Below are positions 28,498 through 37,116 of a DNA stretch of 64,000 nt, piece after piece. Position 1 is the first letter of the stretch; the number at the start of each line of letters is the position of its first letter. The DNA comes from an uncultured Chloroflexota bacterium (GTDB taxonomy: Bacteria > Chloroflexota > Limnocylindria > Limnocylindrales > CSP1-4). The translations under genes were made by a program, and so were the position numbers. The notes under the pieces were generated by a model, which saw only the letters and a program-made list of their open reading frames with translations, was not told the DNA's origin and did no database searches. The stretch lies in assembly GCA_903822495.1 (NCBI GenBank), contig CAIJPD010000018.1, forward strand, positions 62,001-126,000, read 5' to 3'.

Positions 28498-29790
28498 GTG
28501 AGTGCACTCAGGATCCGCCGTCGCGTGGTCGTGGACAACTCGGCGTTGGCCCGGACGATCGGGGGACGCATCCGCCGGGCGCGGAAGGCCGCTGGGCTGA
28601 CCCAGAGCCAGCTGGCTGGCGACCGCTACACCAAGGCCTACATCAGCGCCCTCGAATCCGGGATCTCCAAGCCGTCCATGGCGGCGCTTGACTATCTCGC
28701 CCCACGCCTCGGCACGACCGCAGCCGACATCCTCACGGACCCCGACAAGGCCTGGTCACGGCTGGAGGCGGACCTCGCGCTGGCCGGCGGCGACTGGGAG
28801 CGAGCGCTGGACGCCTATCGCGGCCTCGCCGAGGGCGAGCAGGAGCGCGGCACCCGCGCTGATCTCCTCACGGCGATCAGCGAATGCCTGTGTCGGCTGG
28901 ACCGGACCGCCGAGGCCATCCGCCCGGCATCGGACGCGGCCGGCCTGCTGGCCGCGTTGAACCGGACGGACGCCCAACTCAACGCAGAGTACTGGCTGGC
29001 CATTGCCCAGCACCGGCAGGACCACCCGAACGAGGCGCGTTCCATTCTCCGCTCCGTCCTGGATCGCCTGCGTGCCGCGCCACGCGCTGACCCGGATCTC
29101 ACGACGCGCGTCCTGATCGGATTGGCGACGGCGGAGGCCTCCCAGGGCGGGACCGCTGCGGCGCTCGCCTACCTGGAGGAGGCGCGTGCCGCCGCCCCGG
29201 ACGACCGCCGGCGCGGTGCGTTCTTCTCCACGCTGGCGATCGCCCAGCGCGAGGCCGGGGACCACGAAGGCGCCTTGCGGGCCGGCCTCCAGGCATTCGC
29301 CCTCCTGCGCAGCGCGGAATCGGCGATGGAAGCAGAGTTGATCGTCAGGGACCTTGCCCTGATCCACTTGGCCGCGGGCGACCACGAGCGGGCCCAGGCA
29401 CTGGCCGAGGAGTCTCGCGCGGCCGCAGCCGCGCGCGCCGACGAGCGGCAGGTGGCTATCCTGACAGACACGGCGTCGGTGATCGCCCTGGCTGCCGGCG
29501 ACACGACGCAGGCGCTCCTGCTGGCCAGGACGGCGATTGCGCTGGCCGAGCGCGCGGCACACCGCAAGACACAGCTCGATGGCCTGGTCAGCGAGGCGCG
29601 AGCCCTCGCGCGGCTCGGTCGTCACGAGGAGGCAATCGCCAGCTTCGAGCGGGCGAGCCACATCGCGGAAGAGGCCGGGCCGGCGTCGCGCCGGCGCGAG
29701 ATCATGTCTGAATGGGCGGAGAGCCTGGCACACCTCGGGCGCCATGACGAGGCCTACGGGCTCGTCCTGCGCGCGCTCGCGGCCCGCTAA
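28498..29790 (+). CDS. XRE-family HTH regulator with TPR-like C-terminal repeats
   Basis: GGRIRRARKAAGLTQSQLAGDRYTKAYISALESGISKPSMAALDYLAPRLG then helical repeats. GTG 28498 preferred: TATGAT at 28485-28490 overlaps the ATG at 28486. Confidence 0.85.
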   Translation: MSALRIRRRVVVDNSALARTIGGRIRRARKAAGLTQSQLAGDRYTKAYISALESGISKPSMAALDYLAPRLGTTAADILTDPDKAWSRLEADLALAGGDWERALDAYRGLAEGEQERGTRADLLTAISECLCRLDRTAEAIRPASDAAGLLAALNRTDAQLNAEYWLAIAQHRQDHPNEARSILRSVLDRLRAAPRADPDLTTRVLIGLATAEASQGGTAAALAYLEEARAAAPDDRRRGAFFSTLAIAQREAGDHEGALRAGLQAFALLRSAESAMEAELIVRDLALIHLAAGDHERAQALAEESRAAAAARADERQVAILTDTASVIALAAGDTTQALLLARTAIALAERAAHRKTQLDGLVSEARALARLGRHEEAIASFERASHIAEEAGPASRRREIMSEWAESLAHLGRHDEAYGLVLRALAAR

Positions 29791-29902
29791 CCCTCCCCTG
29801 ACCCAGCACGCGGTCCACCGCGCCGACTGACGCACCCCGAGTGGCCCGGCGCTGGCAATTCATCCCGTAGCCTCCAACGCGAAGATCCGCGATGATGGCG
29901 TC

Positions 29903-31450
29903 ATGCAACCTGAGCGTCCCATGCTCCAGGCTCGTCCCGCCGTGGCCGGCGCCCTCGCCGGGGCGGTCGGTGCGGGCGTCGCGCTCGGCACGGCGGAGCT
30001 GCTCGCCGGCGTCCTGCCCGGGATCCCGTCGCTGGTCGCATCCGTCGGCCGCTGGATCATCGACAACCAGCCGCTCGGCGCCAAGGACGTCATGGTGTCG
30101 CTCTTTGGCACCAACGACAAGGCGGTCCTCGAGCTGGTCATCGTGGCGGTGGCCTTCGCCATCGGCGCCGTGCTGGGCATCGTCGCCGTGCGCAGCTTCC
30201 GGCTGACCTCGTACGCGTTCCTCGCCTTCGGGGCCGTGGGCTTCTTCGCCGCGCTGCGCGATCCCTCGGCCGTGCCCACCTTCGCCGTCGTGGCGGCGGC
30301 CACCGCGGTCGCGGCCGGGATCGGTACCGTCTCGTGGCTCACCGGCCAGGGCGGGGGCGCTCCGGGTCCCACGGGGGCGGTCGCGCCCAGCTGGTCGCGT
30401 CGAGGGTTCCTGGCCCGAACGGGGGCGCTGGGCTTCACGGCGCTGGTGGCCGGCGGGCTGGGCCGGCGTTTGATCGTGGCCCGGGAGGAGACGCCGGGTG
30501 CCCATCCCACGATCCCGCAGCCGGGCGCCGTGGTGACGCTCCCCGCCAGCGCGGACCTCGCGATCCCCGGCCTGACCCCGATCGTCGTCCCCAACGGCGA
30601 GTTCTACCGGATCGACACGGCCCTCATCGCTCCCAGCGTGGATGTCGCATCGTGGCAGTTGCGGGTCACGGGGATGGTGGACCGGCCCGTGACCCTCAGG
30701 TTTGATGAGCTGGTCGCCCTGCCGTTGATCGAGCAGTACGTGACCATCTCGTGCGTCTCCAACGAGGTGGGCGGGGACCTCGTCGGCAACGCCAAGTGGA
30801 CCGGCGTTCGCCTGCGCGACGTGCTCAGGATGGCTGGCGTCCAGGCTGGCGCCACGCAGCTCGTGGGCGAGTCGGTGGATGGCTTCACCGCTGGGATGCC
30901 CATGGCCTGGGTCATGGATCCGGCACGCGAGCCCATGATCGCCGTGAAGATGAACGACGAGGCGCTGCCCAGGCCGCACGGCTACCCGGCCCGGCTGATC
31001 ATCCCGGGCCTGTATGGCTATGTGTCAGCCACCAAGTGGCTCTCCGAGCTCCGGGTGACCACGATGGAGGCCGAGGACGGCTACTGGGTCCCCCTCGGCT
31101 GGTCCAAGGAGGCACCCATCCTCACGCAGTCGCGCATCGACCTGCCCCGGCGCGGGACCAACCCGCGCGGCAAGCAGGCCATTGCCGGAATCGCCTGGGC
31201 CCCGGACCGGGGGATCTCCCGGGTGGAGGTCCAGGTGGACGGCGGCGCATGGCAGGTCGCCACGCTGTCGCGGCCAATCTCCAGCACGACCTGGGTCCAG
31301 TGGAAGCTGGACTGGGATCCGGCCCAGGGCGAGCACACGATCGTCGTCCGCGCGACGGACGGCGACGGCATCACCCAGCCCGTGGACCGGACCCCGGCCG
31401 CCCCCGACGGTGCCCGCGGCTGGCACATCCGGGTCACGTCCATCGCCTGA
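29903..31450 (+). CDS. membrane-anchored molybdopterin-dependent oxidoreductase (sulfite oxidase/YedY-like)
   Basis: N-terminal hydrophobic helices then WQLRVTGMVDRPVTLRFDELVALPLIEQYVTISCVSNEVGGDLVGNAKWTGVRLRDVL and C-terminal Ig-like dimerisation region. Confidence 0.9.
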   Translation: MQPERPMLQARPAVAGALAGAVGAGVALGTAELLAGVLPGIPSLVASVGRWIIDNQPLGAKDVMVSLFGTNDKAVLELVIVAVAFAIGAVLGIVAVRSFRLTSYAFLAFGAVGFFAALRDPSAVPTFAVVAAATAVAAGIGTVSWLTGQGGGAPGPTGAVAPSWSRRGFLARTGALGFTALVAGGLGRRLIVAREETPGAHPTIPQPGAVVTLPASADLAIPGLTPIVVPNGEFYRIDTALIAPSVDVASWQLRVTGMVDRPVTLRFDELVALPLIEQYVTISCVSNEVGGDLVGNAKWTGVRLRDVLRMAGVQAGATQLVGESVDGFTAGMPMAWVMDPAREPMIAVKMNDEALPRPHGYPARLIIPGLYGYVSATKWLSELRVTTMEAEDGYWVPLGWSKEAPILTQSRIDLPRRGTNPRGKQAIAGIAWAPDRGISRVEVQVDGGAWQVATLSRPISSTTWVQWKLDWDPAQGEHTIVVRATDGDGITQPVDRTPAAPDGARGWHIRVTSIA

Positions 31451-31529
31451 CGGCCCTCCGGCCGCGCTCGTCGGCGGCCCTCCGGTGACCTCGAGGGGTG
31501 GCTCGCCGGGAATCCGCTAGAGTCGGCCC

Positions 31530-32111
31530 ATGACACGTCGGCGCTTCCTCTTCGATCCTCCCGACCGCTTCGTGGCGGGCACCGTCGGCATGCCCGGCCA
31601 GCGCACGTTCCTGCTCCAGGCCAGGGAGGGCCGGCGCATCGTCTCGGTCGTACTGGAGAAGGCCCAGGTCGCCATCCTGGCCGACCGGCTGGAGCGACTG
31701 CTCGACGAGCTGTGGGAGGGCGGCCTGGCGGTCGCCGATCCAGCGGTGCTGCACGCGGATGATGGAGAGGATGCGTCGGGCGGCCCAGACCACCTCGACG
31801 AGCCGCTCAACGAGGCCTTTCGCGCGGCGGCGCTGACCCTGGGCTGGGATGCCGGAGCGCAGCGCGTGCTGATCGAGGCACGCTCCGAGGGCGCGACCAC
31901 GGACGAGGAGCTGGCCGAGCTGCTCGACGACGAGGACGAAGACGGCCCGGACCTGCTCCGCGTCAGGATGACGGCCGCGGACGCGCGCGGGTTCGTCCGG
32001 GGCGCCATGGCCCTGGTCAACGCGGGCCGACCGCCGTGCCCGCTGTGCGGAAGGCCGCTGGATCCGCAGGGCCACATCTGCCCGCGCAAGAACGGCCACT
32101 ACGTCAATTAG
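31530..32111 (+). CDS. DUF3090 family protein
   Basis: RFLFDPPDRFVAGTVGMPGQRTFLLQAREGRRIVSVVLEKAQVAILADRL ... CPLCGRPLDPQGHICPRKNG. Confidence 0.9.
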   Translation: MTRRRFLFDPPDRFVAGTVGMPGQRTFLLQAREGRRIVSVVLEKAQVAILADRLERLLDELWEGGLAVADPAVLHADDGEDASGGPDHLDEPLNEAFRAAALTLGWDAGAQRVLIEARSEGATTDEELAELLDDEDEDGPDLLRVRMTAADARGFVRGAMALVNAGRPPCPLCGRPLDPQGHICPRKNGHYVN

Positions 32112-32120
32112 GGTCGGCCC

Positions 32121-32909
32121 GTGCCTCAACCAGACGACGTACCAGGCCGCGACTCGCCGCCGGATCCGGTCGGGCCCACGGTCGGGGACCTTCAAGTCCT
32201 GGCCCAGGGAGCGCTGACCCTCATCGGACGGCTGGAGGGCTCCACCAACCACGCCATGCTGGTCCAGGCTGCGTGGCCTGGACGCAGCCCGTTGAACGCT
32301 GTCTACAAGCCCACCGCGGGCGAGCGGCCGCTCCGCGACTTCCCGAGCGGGACGCTCACCCGGCGCGAAGTCGCGGCGTGGCTGGTCTCCGAGGCCATCG
32401 GCTGGCGCATCGTGCCGCCGACGGTGTTGCGCGACGGCCCGTTCGGTGAGGGCATGGTCCAGCGCTGGATCGACCCCGATCCCACGGTGGACGTGGTCGC
32501 GCTGGTGATCGATGACGATCCGCGCCTGCGCCGCATGGCCGTCTTCGACGCGATCATCAACAACACCGACCGCAAGGGGAGCCACCTGCTGCCCGTCGCG
32601 GCCGAGCACGCCGACGGGCACGCATCCGGCCACGTCTATGGGGTGGACCACGGCGTCTGCTTCTCGCCCGTGCCCAAGCTCCGCACTGTGCTCTGGGGCT
32701 GGCGTGGCACACCGCTGGCCGATGACGAGCTGGCGGGCGTCGAACTCGTCCGCGACGCGCTGACCGCGGGCCTCGGGGACGGGCTACGCGCCCTCCTCCA
32801 CCCGACCGAGGTCGCGGCCACGCTGCGTCGGGCGGAGCGCCTCCTCCGCGAGCGCACCTTCCCCAACCCGCGACCGGACTGGCCGGCGGTTCCATTCCCG
32901 CCGTTCTGA
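32121..32909 (+). CDS. SCO1664 family protein (PI3/4-kinase-like fold)
   Basis: GSTNHAMLVQA...NAVYKPTAGERPLRDFPSGTLTRREVAAWLVSEAIGWRIVPPTVLRDGPFGEGMVQRWID ... DHGVCFSPVPKLRTVLWGW; next to DUF3090. Confidence 0.88.
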   Translation: MPQPDDVPGRDSPPDPVGPTVGDLQVLAQGALTLIGRLEGSTNHAMLVQAAWPGRSPLNAVYKPTAGERPLRDFPSGTLTRREVAAWLVSEAIGWRIVPPTVLRDGPFGEGMVQRWIDPDPTVDVVALVIDDDPRLRRMAVFDAIINNTDRKGSHLLPVAAEHADGHASGHVYGVDHGVCFSPVPKLRTVLWGWRGTPLADDELAGVELVRDALTAGLGDGLRALLHPTEVAATLRRAERLLRERTFPNPRPDWPAVPFPPF

Positions 32910-32919
32910 CCGGGAATCA

Positions 32920-32948
32920 AACCGCCGCGCCCGGAGGGCGCGGCGGTT
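32920..32948. terminator. bidirectional hairpin between convergent genes
   Basis: aaccgccgcgcc-cggag-ggcgcggcggtt, 12-13 bp perfect stem; no T-tract. Confidence 0.7.
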
Positions 32949-32996
32949 CAGATGGGTCGAGGTGCAAGGCCGGCGGCGCCGGTCCCGGATCCCGCG

Positions 32997-34037
32997 CTAG
33001 GCGCGGACCTCCTGGCGCATGAACCGGATGTAGGCCGCCGCGAAGAGCACGGCCATGATCGCGACCAGCGCCACGATGTGCGGCCAGACCAGGAGCAGGC
33101 TCTGGTCCAGCGAGAGGAGCGACGGGATCTGCTGCTGCGCCTGGTCGTACTGGCCAAGCGTCCCCAGGGTGCCACCGGTGGAGGTGGCCCGCGGGTTGAG
33201 CAGGACGATCGACGCCTCCGTGTAGAGCGTCGTCGGCAACAGCCGGGTGACGAAGTCCTGGAGCTGTGCGACCTGCAGCTGCTCCTGGGCCGTGCCGTTG
33301 GCCGGCACCCGGATGAAGAAGGCGATGAACAGGTTGACGATGAACTTGCCGAAGACGACGAGCAGCAGCCAGCTGCCCAGGCCCATCAGCGCCGATGTGG
33401 CGGCCCGGCGGACGGCCACCGAGAGGAGCAGGCCCAGCGCCAGCCAGACGCCGACGTAGACGATCGTGACCACGACCCAGAGGCCCAGCCGGATCACCTC
33501 GCCCAGCGACGGCACGATGCCCAGCCGGATCATGCCAAACCCGGCGATGAAGATCATCACCGAGACCAGCACCAGGCTGATCACCGCGAGGGCGCCGGCA
33601 AACTTCCCGTTGATGATGTCGTCGCGGTAGATCGGCTGCGAGATCAGGCGGGGCAGGGTGCCCTGAGAGCGCTCGCCGTTGACGGCATCGAAGGCGAAGG
33701 CGATCCCCAGCAACGGGGCCGCGAGGCCCACGAAGGACTGGATGGTCACGTTCAGCTGGAAGATCGAGGAATCCTGGGCGCCGATCACCCACATGGCGAG
33801 GAAGACCGCCTGGGCGCCGCTGACCTGCGATGCCAGGTTGCGGATCTGCTCGGCGGCGAGGTAGAGCGGGATCCCGGCCGCGAGACCCAGCACGATCAGC
33901 AGGACGACGAACCGGGCGCTGGAGACGTGGTCGCCGATCTCCTTGCGACCGATCACCACCCAGCCGCGCGGAGGAATGGGCCGATCCAGCACCGGCACGC
34001 TGGCCGGTTCGGCGACAGGTGCGCTGGCTTCGGTCAT
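32997..34037 (-). CDS. ABC transporter permease
   Basis: RGWVVIGRKEIGDHVSSARFVVLLIVLGLAAGIPLYLA ... NGERSQGTLPRLISQPIYRDDIINGKFAGALAVISLVLV. Confidence 0.92.
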   Translation of the reverse strand: MTEASAPVAEPASVPVLDRPIPPRGWVVIGRKEIGDHVSSARFVVLLIVLGLAAGIPLYLAAEQIRNLASQVSGAQAVFLAMWVIGAQDSSIFQLNVTIQSFVGLAAPLLGIAFAFDAVNGERSQGTLPRLISQPIYRDDIINGKFAGALAVISLVLVSVMIFIAGFGMIRLGIVPSLGEVIRLGLWVVVTIVYVGVWLALGLLLSVAVRRAATSALMGLGSWLLLVVFGKFIVNLFIAFFIRVPANGTAQEQLQVAQLQDFVTRLLPTTLYTEASIVLLNPRATSTGGTLGTLGQYDQAQQQIPSLLSLDQSLLLVWPHIVALVAIMAVLFAAAYIRFMRQEVRA

Positions 34038-35113
34038 GCGACGGCCCTCCCGCCTGCGGCCGGGCGATCCCCGGACGGTCGGTGCGAGCCGCTGGCCAGG
34101 CCGGCGGCGCGGACCGCCTTGGTGTAGATCTCGTCGAGCGACGCCACGACGGACCGGATGGACGTGAGATGCAGGCCCTCACGGGCGGAGACAGCCAGGA
34201 CGGCCTCGCGGACCCGGATCGCCGAATCTGGCGGCCGGACCACGAGGGTCCACGGAGCAAGCAGGCTGGTGGCGCGGCGAACCTCGGCGACATCCGGGAT
34301 GGCGGCCAGGAAGCCCGCCACGCGGTCGCTGGTCGCCGGGTCCGAGACACCCTCGAACGCCACCTCGACGTGGGCGTCGCCCTCGCCGAAGCGCGTCGCC
34401 AGCTCGGGAACGGTGCCGATCCCGACGAGCTTGCCTGCCGCAAAGATGCCCACCCGGTCGCAGACCGACTGGACCTGGGTGAGCAGGTGGCTGGACAGGA
34501 GGATGGTCACGCCCCGGTCCCGGACGAGGCCCCGGAGCATCTCCAGGATCTCGACCACACCGATCGGGTCGATGGCGGTGGTTGGCTCGTCGAGGATCAG
34601 GACGGTGGGGTCCTTGACCAGCGCATCGGCGATGCCGAGACGCTGGAGCATGCCCCGGGAGTACGTCCCGGCCCGGTCATCGGCCCGGTCCGACAGGCGG
34701 ACCTGATCGAGGACCGTCTCGATCTTCTCCTCGGCGGCCTGACCCTTGAGCCCGTTGAGCCGCGCCGTGTAGCGCAGGTTCTCGCGCCCGGTCATGTCGT
34801 CGTAGAAGCCGACCGCGTCGGGCAGGTAGCCCACGCGGCGTTTGACTTCCAGCGGGTTGCGTGCCGGGTCAAACCCGACGACGCGGACCGCGCCGCTGGT
34901 GCGCTCGGTGAGTCCGAGCAGCATCAGGATGGTCGTGGTCTTGCCGGCGCCGTTGGCGCCCAGGAGCCCGAAGATCTCGCCGGGGCGGACCTCCAGGTCG
35001 AGGCCGTCGACGGCGTTGAGGTCACCGTACTGCTTGGTAAGGGCCCGGGTCCGGATGGGCGGCTCGGTGCGGATCCGCCCGCTCCGTGACTCCGTTCGGC
35101 CGGCTCCGCTCAC
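34034..35113 (-). CDS. ABC transporter ATP-binding protein
   Basis: LLGANGAGKTTTILMLLGL, YSRGMLQRLGIADALVKDPTVLILDEPTTAIDPIG; GTG 35113 overlaps upstream stop (GTGA). Confidence 0.93.
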   Translation of the reverse strand: MSGAGRTESRSGRIRTEPPIRTRALTKQYGDLNAVDGLDLEVRPGEIFGLLGANGAGKTTTILMLLGLTERTSGAVRVVGFDPARNPLEVKRRVGYLPDAVGFYDDMTGRENLRYTARLNGLKGQAAEEKIETVLDQVRLSDRADDRAGTYSRGMLQRLGIADALVKDPTVLILDEPTTAIDPIGVVEILEMLRGLVRDRGVTILLSSHLLTQVQSVCDRVGIFAAGKLVGIGTVPELATRFGEGDAHVEVAFEGVSDPATSDRVAGFLAAIPDVAEVRRATSLLAPWTLVVRPPDSAIRVREAVLAVSAREGLHLTSIRSVVASLDEIYTKAVRAAGLASGSHRPSGDRPAAGGRAVA

Positions 35114-36369
35114 CGCCGCCCGTACCGCTGGAAGACCCACCACAGGCCCGCGGCGACGGCGACGATCAGCGCGACACCGACGATGCCCCACAGCGGGGAC
35201 GTCTCGACGGTGATCCGGATGTCCTGGCTGGCCGTGATCTGGTCGTTGACCGACCGGAACGTCACGAGGTAGTCACCGGCGATCGCGTCCGGATCCGGGA
35301 CGATCTTGGCGACGATGGTCTGCGTGGTGTTGGGGGCGATGGTGGGAACGATGGCCGGGTCGAACGTGACCTTCCAGCCGCTGGGGGCGGTGAAGTTGAC
35401 CGTGACGTTCTTCAGCTCGGCGGTGCCGGTGTTGCCGATGACCAGGGACTGGTTGATGTTGCCGCCGGCGTTGCCGTGGTTGGTGAGCACCGAGTCAGGC
35501 GTGGTCAGCGTGGCGGAGTAGCTGCCGGTGATCTCGATGTTGAGCTTCTGGGTGAGCGTCTGAGTGCCCGCCTGGACGCTCACGTCCACCGCGTACTGGC
35601 CGGCCGTGGCCGTGGAGGATGGCCTGATCGTGATGGTGATCCCGTTGCTCGCGCTCGCCTTGACGATCGCGCTGGCGATCTGGGCCTGGCCGCCGATGGT
35701 GGCGTCGATGGTCCACCCGGTGGGGCCCGTGGCGCTGGCCGTGAAGGTGATGTCCGACGCGGAGTCGTTGCTGAGCGTCAGGTTGTAGACGTAGCTGGAG
35801 CTGGACGGGCCCTTGCGGTCCGTGATGTCCGTGGTCAGCGTGACGTTGCCCGCCGCCGTGGAGGAGACCGTGATCTCGATGGCCACGCTGGCCGTCTGGC
35901 CGGCTGCCGACGCCGTGACCGACATCTTGGTCGTGCCGTTGGCGGCCTTGGCGGGGATGGTGACGTCAAGCCGGGCGCTGGCCTGGGGGGCCTGGAGCGC
36001 CCCGTTGGAGAGCGGGGCCGGGACCTCGGTCTGGACGGAGTTGACGATGTAGCCGCCGCCATGCAGCGAGGCCTGCCAGTCCGCTGGCGTGCCGGCGACG
36101 GACAGGGCGACCTGCTGGAGGTCCGACGTCTTGATGGTGAGATCCATGCTCACCTTGGCGCCCGGGGCGACCGTGATCGCCGGGTACGGCGTCGTGATGG
36201 TGAGCGTGCCCGCGGCGAGCGCGGACGGCGTCAGCGGCAGGAGTGCGACGAGGGCCATGCCGATGAGTGCCACGGCCCGACGCCATGCGGAACGCCGACC
36301 CGGAGCGCGTCGCCCGGTCGGGCTCGCGAAATGCTGCTGCGTGGTCCACGCGCTGGACTGATTCGCCAC
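35110..36369 (-). CDS. secreted/membrane-anchored NEW3-domain (COG1470-like) protein of the ABC export operon
   Basis: Signal peptide, repeated beta-rich segments (SNDSASDITFTASATGPTGWT; NTGTAELKNVTVNFTAPSGWKVTFDPAIVPTIAPNTTQTI), C-terminal helix. GTG 36369 preceded by AGGAGG. Confidence 0.82.
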   Translation of the reverse strand: MANQSSAWTTQQHFASPTGRRAPGRRSAWRRAVALIGMALVALLPLTPSALAAGTLTITTPYPAITVAPGAKVSMDLTIKTSDLQQVALSVAGTPADWQASLHGGGYIVNSVQTEVPAPLSNGALQAPQASARLDVTIPAKAANGTTKMSVTASAAGQTASVAIEITVSSTAAGNVTLTTDITDRKGPSSSSYVYNLTLSNDSASDITFTASATGPTGWTIDATIGGQAQIASAIVKASASNGITITIRPSSTATAGQYAVDVSVQAGTQTLTQKLNIEITGSYSATLTTPDSVLTNHGNAGGNINQSLVIGNTGTAELKNVTVNFTAPSGWKVTFDPAIVPTIAPNTTQTIVAKIVPDPDAIAGDYLVTFRSVNDQITASQDIRITVETSPLWGIVGVALIVAVAAGLWWVFQRYGRR

Positions 36370-36817
36370 CGTCTCCTCCTGGATGCCAATTCGATTGGAG
36401 CGCCACACAGGGGGGTCCTGGGGACTGCCCTTCTGCCGCGAGCCCATGCTCCCCGTTGCGGCACAGGACAAGCCTGGCCGACGCCTTGAGTCGCGGCGCA
36501 AACGTACCGGAGTTTGGATGGAAATGCCGGGATCTGCAACCGGCCCCCCGGTACCTGCCTGATTGCGAGATCGAAACGCCCCACGATCAAGACTGTCTGA
36601 AAGTACCGGTGGTTGACAGACCGGGCAAGAGCGCACATGCTGCGCACGAACTCCGTAGAGGATCGCTGGTCTGAGCACCAACGACTCGCTCTCGCGATCC
36701 CCGGAGGCCATACCGCTCCCGCATCGGCCACCATTGACGGCCAAGGGGCGGATCAAGCACCGCGACGCCGGGCAGCATCAAGCCGGCTGACGCGCGGTCG
36801 GAAGGATTCTCACTCTC

Positions 36818-37009
36818 ATGCTCACGCGTTCAATGACCACCACCCTGTCGGGCCGGGCGGCAGCCGCCCGCCGGCTGCGTCGCCGGGCCACCTCGCTCGA
36901 CGGCCGTCTCTACTGCAACACCAACGGGTGCACCACGTACCTCGCGATCGATGTGGAGAGCGGCGTCGCCCGCTGTCCCGTCTGTGGCGCCACCCGCCGC
37001 CTCGACTGA
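36818..37009 (+). CDS. small zinc-ribbon-like protein
   Basis: 63 aa; YCNTNGCTTYLAIDVESGVARCPVCGATRRLD, four Cys in zinc-ribbon spacing; start may be 36833. Confidence 0.55.
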   Translation: MLTRSMTTTLSGRAAAARRLRRRATSLDGRLYCNTNGCTTYLAIDVESGVARCPVCGATRRLD

Positions 37010-37116
37010 TCCGTCGGCGGGCCGGGCCGACGCACGGCCAGGCCTGACCGCCAACCCCGGTGCGCCCCGCGCCCTGGGTGCCAATCGACCGCGAGGCCCC
37101 TGCCTATGATGGGCGG

